Source: Sphingomonas paucimobilis NBRC 13935
Lineage (GTDB): Bacteria; Pseudomonadota; Alphaproteobacteria; Sphingomonadales; Sphingomonadaceae
Direction: 5' to 3'
Length of the DNA stretch: 64,000 nucleotides
Assembly (NCBI RefSeq): GCF_000739895.2
Contig: NZ_BBJS01000007.1
Location: 62,001 to 126,000 of the forward strand
Shown here: one piece after another, positions 45,002 to 53,796 of the stretch
Position numbering within the stretch: position 1 is the stretch's first letter
Layout: each line of letters begins with the position of its first letter
The notes under the pieces: generated by a model
What the model saw: the letters and a program-made list of their open reading frames with translations, nothing else
Databases searched by the model: none
Told to the model about the DNA's origin: nothing
Program-made: the position numbers and the translations under genes

Positions 45002-45822
45002 CGACGATCGCCCAAGCCTGCGCCGATGTTCTGCGCGAAAGCGATCCGCTGGCGAAGGTCCGGCGGGCGAGGGCGGTCGCGCGTGCCTGGCGGCGGGGTG
45101 GGTTGGCGCACGAGTTCGACGCCGCGATGCCCGACGCGCCGGGGCGACCGGACCGCCCCGAATTGCTGCCGCCCAACCGTATGCCCAAGCGCGGGCGCGG
45201 CGGATCGGAAAAGGGGCGGATCGCGCTGCTCCATGCGCTGGCGCATATCGAATTCGCGGCGATCGACCTGGCCTTCGATGCCGCCGGCCGGTTCGGGGCG
45301 CAGTTTCCGAGGTCCTATGTCGACGACTGGATTTCAGTCGGCGCGGACGAGGCGATGCATTTCGCCGTGCTCCATCGCCGGTTGCGCACGCTGGGCTCGG
45401 GCTATGGCGAGCTGCCCGCCCATGCCGGGCTGTGGGAGGCGGCGGAGGTGACCGCGCATGACGCCATGGCGCGGCTGGCCGTGGTGCCGATGGTGCTGGA
45501 GGCACGCGGGCTGGACGTAACGCCGGAGACGGTGGCCCGCTTTCGCGCAGGGGGTGACGAGGCGTCGGCCCGCATCCTCCACCGCATCTATACCGACGAG
45601 ATTCGCCATGTCGGATTCGGCGCCAAATGGTTCGGCTATCTGGCGGCGGGGCAGGATATCGACCCCGCATCGCACTGGCGAATGCTGGTCCGGCGCCATT
45701 TTCGGGGGGTCGTTAAGCCACCGTTCAACGACTCGGCGCGCGCGACAGCCGGTTTGACGCGAGACTTCTATGCGCCTCTTGCCGACATGGAACCGGAACA
45801 GGCACAAGCTGACCGTCTGTAA
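44998..45822 (+). CDS. DUF455 family ferritin-like protein
   Basis: 274 residues from a TTG coupled to bcp (TTGA). DUF455 proteins are ferritin-like four-helix proteins with a probable di-metal site. Likely ligand segments: LLHALAHIEFAAIDLA, ADEAMHFAVLHRRL and DEIRHVGFGAKWF. The function is unknown. Coupling to a peroxiredoxin suggests oxidative or iron-linked roles (inference). Confidence 0.88.
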   Translation: MTTIAQACADVLRESDPLAKVRRARAVARAWRRGGLAHEFDAAMPDAPGRPDRPELLPPNRMPKRGRGGSEKGRIALLHALAHIEFAAIDLAFDAAGRFGAQFPRSYVDDWISVGADEAMHFAVLHRRLRTLGSGYGELPAHAGLWEAAEVTAHDAMARLAVVPMVLEARGLDVTPETVARFRAGGDEASARILHRIYTDEIRHVGFGAKWFGYLAAGQDIDPASHWRMLVRRHFRGVVKPPFNDSARATAGLTRDFYAPLADMEPEQAQADRL

Positions 45823-45909
45823 CGCGGTGGGGCTGCGAAACAGCATTGGATGGACGAAAGCCGGCAATCCCGACTGTGGGGTCGCTTGGCAACAAGGTGT
45901 CGGGGTTCG

Positions 45910-46659
45910 ATGAAGCAGCTTGTGATTTCGGGTAAATCGATTGCCTCGCACGTCCGCACCCTTTGTCTCACTGCCGCGATCATCGGCCTGAGCGGGCAGG
46001 GTGCCCTCGCTGCCTCCGGTCCAGCGCCAGCGCCTGCGCCCAAGGCGCCGCATCACGGCCCGGCGGTCGGCGGTGAGTTCATCCCGGCCAGTAGCACCGA
46101 GGCTTCGGCCGATCTGCGCGCCGACCAGCAGTTTCGCACGCTGTTCCAAAGCTGGAAGAAGATGGATGGGGTGCAGAAGGGCGTGATCGCCATTCCCTCG
46201 GTCCAGCCGGTCGAGAAGCTTCAGTTCACCAGCAATTTCGGCATTCGCTCCGATCCGTTCCGCGGCACTGCGGCGATGCATGCCGGCGTCGATATTCCCG
46301 GCCCCGTCGGCACCCCCATTTACGCCACCGCCGATGGTATCGTCGATCATGCCGGTTGGCAGGGTGGCTATGGCAACTTGGTCGAGATCAACCATGGCAA
46401 GGGCATTGCGACCCGCTATGGCCACCTGTCCAAGGTTCTGGTCGCGGACGGCGCGCGCGTGACGCGCGGCCAGTTGATCGCGCTGATGGGCTCCACCGGC
46501 CGTTCGACCGGCTCGCACCTTCATTATGAAGTCCGTATGGACGGCCATGCCGTCAACCCGGTCCCGTTCCTGACCACCGGCGACTATCTGATGGCGTCGC
46601 AGGACCACAGCATCCACCAGATTCCGGTGTCCACCGACGGTCCTGCCGCGCAGGACTGA
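45910..46659 (+). CDS. Exported M23-family peptidase (LytM type)
   Basis: 249 residues from ATG 45910, which gives a normal signal peptide (SHVRTLCLTAAIIGLSGQGALA). An ATG at 45850 would add 20 residues in front. The Zn-peptidase domain starts near FGIRSDPF; zinc ligands lie in HAGVDIPGPVGTP, and the HLHYEVR motif is intact. The protein may cleave wall peptides or serve as an amidase activator. A short Pro/Ala linker lies after the signal peptide. Confidence 0.85.
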   Translation: MKQLVISGKSIASHVRTLCLTAAIIGLSGQGALAASGPAPAPAPKAPHHGPAVGGEFIPASSTEASADLRADQQFRTLFQSWKKMDGVQKGVIAIPSVQPVEKLQFTSNFGIRSDPFRGTAAMHAGVDIPGPVGTPIYATADGIVDHAGWQGGYGNLVEINHGKGIATRYGHLSKVLVADGARVTRGQLIALMGSTGRSTGSHLHYEVRMDGHAVNPVPFLTTGDYLMASQDHSIHQIPVSTDGPAAQD

Positions 46660-46727
46660 TCGTCCGGCGCGATGAACGACAGGCGCGTGGGATTGCCGCC
46701 CGGGGCCACCGCGCTTATCTGAGCCTC

Positions 46728-47066
46728 ATGGCCACGAGCATTTCCGAAATCGCGCTGACCCCGGCCGCTGCGGCCCGCGTCGCAGCGATCGCCGAGCGGC
46801 AGAACAAGCCCGCTATCCTGCGTCTCTCGGTGGAGGGCGGTGGCTGTTCGGGTTTCCAGTATAAATTCGGATTGGCCGATGGGCCCGCCGATGACGATGC
46901 GATCGCCGAGACCGATGGCGTCCGCCTAGTCGTTGACAGCATCAGCCTGGACTTGGTCCGGGGCGCGCAGGTCGATTATGTCGAGTCACTGGGCGGCGCT
47001 GCGTTCCGCGTGACCAATCCCAACGCGGCCTCGGGTTGCGGTTGCGGCACCAGCTTCGCGGTCTGA
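46728..47066 (+). CDS. erpA: Iron-sulfur cluster insertion protein ErpA
   Basis: 112 residues. A-type Fe-S carrier with the three conserved cysteines: GGCSGFQYKF, and the C-terminal SGCGCGTSF. The sequence fits ErpA/IscA; ErpA is preferred by the NPNAASGCGCGTSF ending. Stand-alone, immediately followed by xthA (1-bp gap). Confidence 0.92.
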   Translation: MATSISEIALTPAAAARVAAIAERQNKPAILRLSVEGGGCSGFQYKFGLADGPADDDAIAETDGVRLVVDSISLDLVRGAQVDYVESLGGAAFRVTNPNAASGCGCGTSFAV

Positions 47067-47067
47067 C

Positions 47068-47841
47068 GTGAAGATTACCACGTACAACGTCAACGGGATC
47101 AAGGCCCGTCTGCCGCGCTTGCTCGAATATCTGGCAGAGGCCGATGCCGATATCGTCTGCCTCCAGGAATTGAAGGCGAGTGACGAGACCTTCCCCGTAG
47201 CCGATATCGAGGCGGCCGGTTACGGCGCGGTCTGGCATGGCCAGAAGAGCTGGAACGGCGTCGCGGTGCTGGCGCGTGGGGCTCAGCCGGTCGAGCGGCA
47301 GCGTGGGTTGGCCGGCGAGGATGAGGACGAGCATAGCCGCTATCTCGAATGCGAGGTGAACGGTCTGGTCGTGGCCTCGCTCTACCTTCCCAACGGCAAT
47401 CCACAGCCGGGCCCGAAGTTCGATTACAAGCTGCGGTGGATGGAACGGCTGGCCGCGCGCGCGCGCGAATTGCTGGCGGAAGAAGTGCCGGCGGTGCTGG
47501 CGGGCGATTACAATGTAATCCCCAATGACGACGACACATTTTCCGTGCCCGCCATGGCCAGCGACGCGCTGATGCAGCCCGAGAGTCGGCAGGCCTATCG
47601 CCGCTTGCTGACACAGGGCTGGACGGACTCGGTGCGCACCCGAGCGCCCAAGGGTGGGGTGTGGACCTTCTGGGATTATCAGGCCGGGTCCTGGCAGCGC
47701 GATGCCGGGTTCCGGATTGATCATCTGCTGCTCAGCCCCCAGGCGGCGGACCGGCTGGTCGATGCCGGCGTCGACAAGAGCTATCGCGGCCGGGAAAAGG
47801 CCAGCGACCACGCCCCGACCTGGGTGCGGCTTCGCGACTGA
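47068..47841 (+). CDS. xthA: Exodeoxyribonuclease III (AP endonuclease)
   Basis: 257 residues from a GTG. Endonuclease/exonuclease/phosphatase fold: TYNVNGIKARL, CLQELKA with the metal Glu, LYLPNGNP, AGDYNVIP, and RIDHLLLS and SDHAPTWV with the catalytic Asp/His. Repairs abasic sites. Confidence 0.94.
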   Translation: MKITTYNVNGIKARLPRLLEYLAEADADIVCLQELKASDETFPVADIEAAGYGAVWHGQKSWNGVAVLARGAQPVERQRGLAGEDEDEHSRYLECEVNGLVVASLYLPNGNPQPGPKFDYKLRWMERLAARARELLAEEVPAVLAGDYNVIPNDDDTFSVPAMASDALMQPESRQAYRRLLTQGWTDSVRTRAPKGGVWTFWDYQAGSWQRDAGFRIDHLLLSPQAADRLVDAGVDKSYRGREKASDHAPTWVRLRD

Positions 47842-47902
47842 GGTCCGATCCCCCCGGTAAGGGGATCGTTGCGGCAATGGACCTTGCGTTTTCCTTATAC
47901 TC

Positions 47903-47989
47903 CACCCCGGCGAAGGCCGGGGTCCAGTTGCGAAATGGCTGGAGGAGCTTGCCCATGGCCCCCAACTGGATCCCGGCCTTCGCCGGAAT
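47903..47989. repeat. REP/BIME-like repeat, copy 2
   Basis: CCACCCCGGCGAAGGCCGGG followed by GTCCAGTT, and about 40 bp later AACTGGATCCCGGCCTTCGC ending CGGAATGG. Same two hairpins, orientation and flanks as the element at 32774-32866. It occupies part of the 371-bp gap between xthA and the small secreted proteins. The remainder of the gap (47990-48175) is AT-rich and shows no gene. Confidence 0.8.
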
Positions 47990-48175
47990 GGCATGGCGGA
48001 TTTTGCAACGATCCTTGTTGAGAAGATGTGGCAGGTCAGGATTTAGGGGCGGCGCGTTTTCCTAATATTGGCGCGATAACCCAGATTTTGGCGATGTAAG
48101 CCAAGTGGCAACATTAAAAAGCCATTGATTTTCAACAGCTTAACTGTATGGCATGACTAATGCAGTAACTCACTT

Positions 48176-48192
48176 GCCGGACGCGGTCCGGC
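48176..48192 (+). other. Leader hairpin before the tandem secreted proteins
   Basis: GCCGGAC-GCG-GTCCGGC perfect 7-bp stem, directly before AAAAAGGGAG (ribosome site) and the ATG at 48213. It could stabilise the message or modulate translation. Confidence 0.4.
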
Positions 48193-48212
48193 TCAAAAAG
48201 GGAGTTACCACC

Positions 48213-48473
48213 ATGCTGATTTCGCTGCTGATCGCCTCCACTCTGTCGATGACGGCGCCGGACCCTACGGCTGGCAAGCCGGCTGCCCCACAGCCCCAGG
48301 CCAATCAACTCACCGACTCCGCGAGTGTCATCGCGAGCCTGCCACCGACCACGCGGATCTGCGTCGTCGATCGGGTGACCGGCTCCAATATTCCGGTCAA
48401 GGTCTGCCACACCGCCGATGAGTGGATCGCGCGCGACGGCGCCGTCCCGACTGGTAAGATCAAGCGCCGCTAA
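48213..48473 (+). CDS. Small secreted protein with a Cys-pair motif (tandem paralogue 1)
   Basis: 86 residues from ATG 48213 with GGGAG 8 bp before it. A short signal peptide (MLISLLIASTLSMTA) and a Pro/Gln linker lead to a conserved-looking module: RICVVDRVTGSNIPVKVC, then TADEWIARDG. The next gene has the same module. Two cysteines 17 apart probably form a disulphide. No family with known function. Confidence 0.75.
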   Translation: MLISLLIASTLSMTAPDPTAGKPAAPQPQANQLTDSASVIASLPPTTRICVVDRVTGSNIPVKVCHTADEWIARDGAVPTGKIKRR

Positions 48474-48497
48474 GCCCCAGGACCGAGGAGACACGCC

Positions 48498-48743
48498 ATG
48501 ATGTTCTTCGCCATGCTCGCCGCCATCAGCCAGCCGGTTGCCTTGCCGCGTGACGAGGAGGCCACGCTCGCCGCGACGAACGCGGTCGCGGCGGCTGCAC
48601 CGGCCAAGGCCAAGCCGGTCCGCTATTGCTTCAACGATGTCGAGGAGGACCGCATCCTGCGGGGCAAGGTCTGCCGCACGCGCGCCCAGTGGCTGTGGCG
48701 CAATATCGACCCGCTCGACTATATCAATCAGAAGAAGAAGTGA
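48498..48743 (+). CDS. Small secreted protein with a Cys-pair motif (tandem paralogue 2)
   Basis: 81 residues, GAGGAG before the ATG. Short hydrophobic N-terminus (MMFFAMLAAISQP), then an Ala-rich linker and RYCFNDVEEDRILRGKVC with TRAQWLWRNIDPL. The pattern C-x(5-6)-D-x-I-x-KVC-x-T-x-x-W matches paralogue 1, so the pair probably arose by duplication. Basic C-terminus. Function unknown. Confidence 0.75.
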   Translation: MMFFAMLAAISQPVALPRDEEATLAATNAVAAAAPAKAKPVRYCFNDVEEDRILRGKVCRTRAQWLWRNIDPLDYINQKKK

Positions 48744-48753
48744 GGGCCGACAG

Positions 48754-48783
48754 GGCCGGGGCCGCGCCATGGCGGCCCCGGCC
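48754..48783. terminator. Strong hairpin between convergent genes
   Basis: Perfect 12-bp stem GGCCGGGGCCGC/GCGGCCCCGGCC with a 6-base loop, lacking a T-run. It lies between two converging genes and probably blocks read-through from both sides. Confidence 0.55.
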
Positions 48784-48795
48784 GTGCGAGGATGA

Positions 48796-49947
48796 TCAGG
48801 TCAGATCACGCGCATAGACGTTGTAGGTCTTGTTGACCCGGCTGTTGATCGTCTCGGCGATCGAGCGCATCCCCTGATTATCGTCGAGGATCCAGCCGAT
48901 CTCGCCGCGCGACGCGCCATATTTGGTGATCGAGGCGCGGCGGATATATTCGATCATCATGAAGGCCAACTGGCTGGCCATACGCGACGACTGCAATTCC
49001 TTTACCACGCCCATCAGCGGCACGCGCATCGTCCGCACCTTGGGCGCGCGCAGCCATAGCAGCAGCTTGGCCCAGCCAAAGGGGAGCAGGCTGCCCTTCA
49101 AAGGCTTCATCGCCTCGTTCAGGTCGGGGAGGGTGATCATGAAGGCGACGGGCTTGCCATCCAGTTCGGCGATGCGGATCAGGTCGTTGAACACGATCGG
49201 CTTCAGCTTGACGCCGACGTCTTTGATTTCCGGTGGGGTCAGCGGGATGAAGCCCCAGTTATCGGACCATGCATCGTTGAGAATGCTCAGGATGATCGCG
49301 GCCTCTTCCTCGAACTTGGCCTTGTTCACCTCGCGCACGCGGATGCGTTCGTTCTTCTCGCCCGACTTGATGATGCGCTGAACGATCGGCGGGAATTCCT
49401 GGGTGATGTCGAGCTCATAGGTGAAGAGCTGCTTGATCGTCGTATAGCCGACGGCCTCGATCCAGCCCTGATATTCGGGGCGGGCATGGCCCATCATGAT
49501 CGTCGGGTCCTGATCGAACCCCTGGACCAGCAGGCCCGGTTCCTCCCAGATCGATTGCGAGACCGGGCCGACGGCGCGGGTCATCCCCTGTTCGCGTAGC
49601 CAGCCCTCCGCCTTAGCGAGTAACGCGCGGAACACATCCTCGCTCACGGCATCCATCAGGCCCCAGAAACCGGTGCCGGGCCCGAAACCCTTGGAAGCGT
49701 CCATCTCCAGCGCCAGCGTGTCGAGATGCGCGGAGATACGCCCGACCACCTTGCCATTTTCTTCGGCGAGGAAAAGCTGCGCCTTGGCATGGCTGTACCA
49801 GCCATTCTTCTCCGGCGTGATCAGCCCCAGCGCCTCGCCCTTTAGCGGCGGCACCCAATGGGGATCGTCCGCATAGAGGCCGAAGGGAAAGTCGACAAAG
49901 GTCTTGCGGTCGCGCTTGGTGGCGACGGGGCGGATGGAAATGGCCAT
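48796..49947 (-). CDS. GNAT-like acyltransferase-fold protein, hypothetical
   Basis: 383 residues. The N-terminal part (FVDFPFGLYADDPHWVPPLKGE, VVGRISAHLD) and the motif GPVSQSIWEEPGLLVQGF belong to a family of two-domain GNAT-like proteins, common in alphaproteobacteria and sometimes labelled N-acetyltransferase. The second half contains DAWSDNWGFIPLT and the closing IGWILDDNQGMRSIAE. Substrate unknown. Confidence 0.82.
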   Translation of the reverse strand: MAISIRPVATKRDRKTFVDFPFGLYADDPHWVPPLKGEALGLITPEKNGWYSHAKAQLFLAEENGKVVGRISAHLDTLALEMDASKGFGPGTGFWGLMDAVSEDVFRALLAKAEGWLREQGMTRAVGPVSQSIWEEPGLLVQGFDQDPTIMMGHARPEYQGWIEAVGYTTIKQLFTYELDITQEFPPIVQRIIKSGEKNERIRVREVNKAKFEEEAAIILSILNDAWSDNWGFIPLTPPEIKDVGVKLKPIVFNDLIRIAELDGKPVAFMITLPDLNEAMKPLKGSLLPFGWAKLLLWLRAPKVRTMRVPLMGVVKELQSSRMASQLAFMMIEYIRRASITKYGASRGEIGWILDDNQGMRSIAETINSRVNKTYNVYARDLT

Positions 49948-50083
49948 GGCTCGATCGGGTCCGGACAGGAATATCGGGCCATGTCCTAACCGGCTTGGTC
50001 GATCATAGCGAGTGAGGATTCCGTCATCCCCGGGCGTGGGAATGCCACCGTGTCGCCACTATGTAGGGGCAAAGGATAGCCTT

Positions 50084-51178
50084 ATGGAATCGACGCTTTC
50101 TTTCCGAACCAGCACGTCCGCCGGCGCCGCGGCCCCCGTGACGCGTGTCCCGATCGCGGACGACAAGGCGATGCTGCGTGCCGCCGCCGAGATGACCCGC
50201 GACCTGATCGCGCCGCGTCCGCGCCTCTATTGGGCGGATATGGTGAGCAGTGCGCTGGTCGGTTATGCCGCGCTGGCCGTCGCGGTCACGGCGGGATCGA
50301 CCGGCGTGATCGTCGCGGCCTCGGTCGTGTCGGTGCTGGCGCTCTACCGCGCGCTGCTGTTCATTCATGAAGTCAGCCATATGAAGCATTCGGCGCTGCC
50401 GGGCTTTCGCACCGGCTGGAACGCGTTGGTCGGCGTGCCGTTGTTGACGCCGGCCTTCATGTATGAGGGCGTGCACAATCTGCACCATGCCAAGACGCGC
50501 TATGGCACGGTCGATGACCCCGAATATCTGCCGCTGGCCCTGATGAGGCCTTGGACGCTGCCGGTCTTCATCCTGGTGTCGGCGCTGGCGCCGCTCGGGC
50601 TGCTGATCCGCTTTGCGATCCTGTCGCCCTTGTCCTGGATCGTGCCGGGTCTGCGCAAGATCGTCGTCGAGCGCTACTCGGCGCTGGCGATCAACCCGCA
50701 GTTCCGCCGCCGCATGCCCGAGGGCGAGGCGCTAAAGCTCTTCAACCGCACCGATGCGGCCGCCTCTGTCTGGGCGTTGGCGCTGGTGGTGATGGTCGCC
50801 ACCGGGGTGATTCCGGTTCGCGGCTTTGCGATCGGTTTCGCCATCGGTTCGGCCATCGCGGTGCTGAACCAGGTCCGCACGCTGGTCGCGCATCTGTGGG
50901 AGAATGACGGCGAGCCGATGACGGTGACCGCGCAGTATCTGGACTCGGTCAATGTGCCGCCGCCGGCGCTGCTGCCGGGCCTGTGGGCGCCGGTCGGCCT
51001 GCGCTATCACGCGCTGCACCATCTCCTGCCCTCGCTGCCTTATCATGCGCTGGGCGAAGCGCACCGCCGGATCAGCGCCGCCGTGACGCCGGAGTCGCCC
51101 TATCACAAGGCGAGCTACAAGGGGCTGCCGGGCCTAGTCGCCAAGATCGGCCTCAGCACGATCCGCCGGGGGAAGTGA
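50084..51178 (+). CDS. Membrane fatty acid desaturase family protein
   Basis: 364 residues from ATG 50084. Di-iron membrane desaturase/hydroxylase with three His boxes: HEVSHMKH, HNLHHAKT, and HALHHLLPSLPYH, interleaved with about four transmembrane helices. It probably introduces a double bond or hydroxyl into an acyl chain; in a sphingolipid-making organism a lipid target is reasonable but not shown. A 51179-51355 gap with a repeat pair follows. Confidence 0.88.
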   Translation: MESTLSFRTSTSAGAAAPVTRVPIADDKAMLRAAAEMTRDLIAPRPRLYWADMVSSALVGYAALAVAVTAGSTGVIVAASVVSVLALYRALLFIHEVSHMKHSALPGFRTGWNALVGVPLLTPAFMYEGVHNLHHAKTRYGTVDDPEYLPLALMRPWTLPVFILVSALAPLGLLIRFAILSPLSWIVPGLRKIVVERYSALAINPQFRRRMPEGEALKLFNRTDAAASVWALALVVMVATGVIPVRGFAIGFAIGSAIAVLNQVRTLVAHLWENDGEPMTVTAQYLDSVNVPPPALLPGLWAPVGLRYHALHHLLPSLPYHALGEAHRRISAAVTPESPYHKASYKGLPGLVAKIGLSTIRRGK

Positions 51179-51214
51179 CCACTGCGGGGTGAGGGGCAAG
51201 AGCCGATCCCTCAC

Positions 51215-51311
51215 CTCCGTTCAGCCTGAGCAAAGTCGAAGGCCACGGGACACAACCCGCCAAGCCGCAAACTCTGCAACGTGCACTTCGACTTCGCTCA
51301 GTGCGAACGGG
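51215..51311. repeat. Inverted pair of the TTCGAC...GAACGG repeat family, copy 2
   Basis: CTCCGTTCAGCCTGAGCAAAG then TCGAAGG (51215-51242) faces CACTTCGACTTCGCTCAGTG then CGAACGGG (51284-51311). Same unit as at 36537-36630. It lies between the desaturase gene and the end of lptG. Confidence 0.7.
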
Positions 51312-51355
51312 TGTTGGGATTTAGGACAGATGAAGCGGGCCTCGACGGCCCGGCC

Positions 51356-52456
51356 TCACTCCTCGGTCCGGAACAGCACCGCTTCGCCGATCAGGAAGAA
51401 CAGCAGGATCGGTGCCCAGGCCGCGAGAAACGGCGGATAGGCCCCGAGATCGCCCATCGCCATCGAGAAATTGTCCGCCACGAAAAAGGCGAAGCCCAGC
51501 GCCATGCCGATCACGGCGCGGACGAACAGCTTGCCCGATCGGGCGATACCGAATGCGGCCACGGCCCCCAGCAGCGGCATCAATATCGCCGACATGGGCG
51601 CGGACAATTTGTGCCAGAGCGATCCCTCCAGCGTTTTGGTCGGCCGCCCCGCCTCGCGCAGGTCGTCGATCGCGTTGGACAGCCCCTTGAAGGACAGGCC
51701 ATCGGCATTGACGCTGGCCAGCGTTAGCTGTTCGGGCGTCACGCCGCGCCCGATGATCATGGAGGGGATGGAGGTGAGCTTACCCGAGGCGACCTCGAAC
51801 CGGGTCGCCGGGCCGATCTGCCAGCCATCGCCCATGCGCCGGCCCCGCGGCGCGCGGACGATCGCCTGCAGGCTGCCGCCGCCCTTGCGATCATAAAGGG
51901 TCACGCCGCCGAGCTGGGTGTTGGCACCGCGCCCCTGGACCAGATCGACCGAGATCAGATCGTCACCGTCACGCACCCAGACATTGGAACGGTCGCCGCT
52001 GTCGATCGGGATGGGGCCGTAATCCACTTTCTGCCACGCGCTCAGTGTCGCCGTCGCGCGCGGCACGATCCGGTCGTTGAAGGCGAAGCTCAGCACCGCG
52101 ACGCCTGCGCTCGCCACCAACAACGGCGCCAGCACTTGATGCGCCGAGAGCCCGGCGGCCTTCAGCGCGATGACCTCCGAATTCTGGTTCATCGTGAAGA
52201 AGGTCAGGATGGTGCCGAGCAGCACCGAGAAGGGCAGGATGAAGGCGATGATCTGCGGCGCACGCAACGAGACATAGCGCCACACCTGTGCCTCGCCATT
52301 GCCGGGCGTCGCCAGGATGGCCCCGGATTCACTGAGAATGTCCAGCGCCTGGAGCACGATGACCAGCGCGAACAGGATCGCGAAGGTGCGGAGCAGGAAC
52401 ATCTTGGCCATGTAGATGGCGATGGTCCGCGACGGGAAAATGCTCGACAGGCTCAT
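51356..52456 (-). CDS. lptG: LPS export system permease LptG
   Basis: 366 residues from ATG 52456. YjgP/YjgQ family: N-terminal transmembrane helices (YMAKMFLLRTFAILFALVIV), a large periplasmic jellyroll-like domain, and three C-terminal helices. With LptF and LptB it extracts lipid A-type glycolipid from the inner membrane. It overlaps lptF by 4 bp (ATGA). Sphingomonads replace LPS by glycosphingolipids, so the cargo here may be those lipids (inference). Confidence 0.9.
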   Translation of the reverse strand: MSLSSIFPSRTIAIYMAKMFLLRTFAILFALVIVLQALDILSESGAILATPGNGEAQVWRYVSLRAPQIIAFILPFSVLLGTILTFFTMNQNSEVIALKAAGLSAHQVLAPLLVASAGVAVLSFAFNDRIVPRATATLSAWQKVDYGPIPIDSGDRSNVWVRDGDDLISVDLVQGRGANTQLGGVTLYDRKGGGSLQAIVRAPRGRRMGDGWQIGPATRFEVASGKLTSIPSMIIGRGVTPEQLTLASVNADGLSFKGLSNAIDDLREAGRPTKTLEGSLWHKLSAPMSAILMPLLGAVAAFGIARSGKLFVRAVIGMALGFAFFVADNFSMAMGDLGAYPPFLAAWAPILLFFLIGEAVLFRTEE

Positions 52457-53652
52457 GCGGAATAGGCCTTCTTGCGGCGGCGGCCGGGCAGCCAGCGGCC
52501 GATCAGCTTGCCCAGCTTGGCAAAGCCGCGCTCCAGCACGCCGATCGGCTGGCCACCCGGCACATAGGCGGTGACATAATACATCCAGCCGACCAGCCCG
52601 GCGAAGATCGCAAACGGCACCCATAGCGCGATCAAGGGATCGACCCGGCCCAGCGCCCCGATATCGGCGGCATATTGGTTCACCTTGTGATAGGTGACGA
52701 GCATCACGATCGACAGGAACACGCCCAGTGCCGAGGTCGATCGCTTGGGCGGTATGCCCAGCGATACCGCGAGCAACGGCAAAAGGAACATCGTCACCAC
52801 CTCGACCAGGCGGAAGTGGAATTCGGCTCGACTGCCGGCCCGCGCCTCGGCACTGGGCGCCTCGTGGCCGAGCTTGGCCAACTCGGGCAAAGTGAACTCC
52901 AGGTCGCGGCCGCCGCGCTGGCGGAAATTGTCGAACTTGGGCAGATCGATCGGCAGGTCGTGGCTGGAGAAGGTCAGCACGCGCGGCGCGCGGAACTCCG
53001 GGCGATTGTGGATGAGGGTGCCGTTGGTCAGGCGGAAGATGATGACGTTGGGATCGTCGGTCGCCAGGAAACGGCCGCGCTCGGCCGTCACACCGATCCA
53101 GTCGCCCTTGGACGTGTTGGCATGGACGAAGATGCCCGACAGGTCGCGCCCGCTGTCCCGGCTTTCCTCGATGCGCAGCGTCATCCGGTTGCCCAGATGG
53201 GTGAACTCGCCAACCTTGATCGAGGCGCCCAGCGCGCCGGTGCGCAGCTCGTAGCGCAGCCCTTCATAATAATAACGTGCGATCGGCTGGACATAGCCGA
53301 CGATCGCCAGGTTCAGCGCGGCGAGCACGATCGCATACATATAGGGCACGCGCAGCAGCCGGGTATAGCTCATGCCGACGCCGCGCATCACGTCCAGTTC
53401 GGATGAGGTGGCAAGCCGGCGGAAGGCGAGCAGAATGCCCAGCATCAGCCCGATCGGAATGCCCAGTCCCAGATATTCGGGCAACAGGTTGGCGAGCATC
53501 CGCCACACCACGCTGATCGGTCCGCCCTCGGTCGCGACGAATTCGAACAGACGGCGGATGCGGTCGAGCACCAGCAGCATGGCAGCGATGATCAGCGTCG
53601 CGAACAGCGGCAACGCGATCAGCCGGGCCATGTAGCGATCGATGGATTTCAT
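52453..53652 (-). CDS. lptF: LPS export system permease LptF
   Basis: 399 residues, the first gene of the lptFG pair. YjgP/YjgQ fold with six transmembrane helices: LIALPLFATLIIAAMLLVL at the N-terminus, EYLGLGIPIGLMLGILLAFRRLATSSELDVMR (coupling helix region), then a ~190-residue periplasmic domain and C-terminal helices. A ~50-residue basic C-terminal extension (GRWLPGRRRKK) is present. Confidence 0.9.
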   Translation of the reverse strand: MKSIDRYMARLIALPLFATLIIAAMLLVLDRIRRLFEFVATEGGPISVVWRMLANLLPEYLGLGIPIGLMLGILLAFRRLATSSELDVMRGVGMSYTRLLRVPYMYAIVLAALNLAIVGYVQPIARYYYEGLRYELRTGALGASIKVGEFTHLGNRMTLRIEESRDSGRDLSGIFVHANTSKGDWIGVTAERGRFLATDDPNVIIFRLTNGTLIHNRPEFRAPRVLTFSSHDLPIDLPKFDNFRQRGGRDLEFTLPELAKLGHEAPSAEARAGSRAEFHFRLVEVVTMFLLPLLAVSLGIPPKRSTSALGVFLSIVMLVTYHKVNQYAADIGALGRVDPLIALWVPFAIFAGLVGWMYYVTAYVPGGQPIGVLERGFAKLGKLIGRWLPGRRRKKAYSA

Positions 53653-53743
53653 GCCGGGGACATCACTCGCGCGATAAAACGGCCATGGCTATACGAGGCG
53701 GGGCAGGGCGCGTCACCCCCCGTTTGTGAGGCTTTCCCGTGGG

Positions 53744-53776
53744 CTTCGACGTGGGCGCTACGCGCCGAAGTCGAAG
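53744..53776. repeat. Palindrome related to the TTCGAC repeat, between hybrid kinase and lptF
   Basis: CTTCGAC...GGCGC-TAC-GCGCC...GTCGAAG, an almost complete hairpin. Arms match the ends of the repeat family seen at 36537 and 51215. It may end transcription of the hybrid kinase gene (minus strand). Confidence 0.5.
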
Positions 53777-53796
53777 GCCTCGCCCCAAACTTCACT

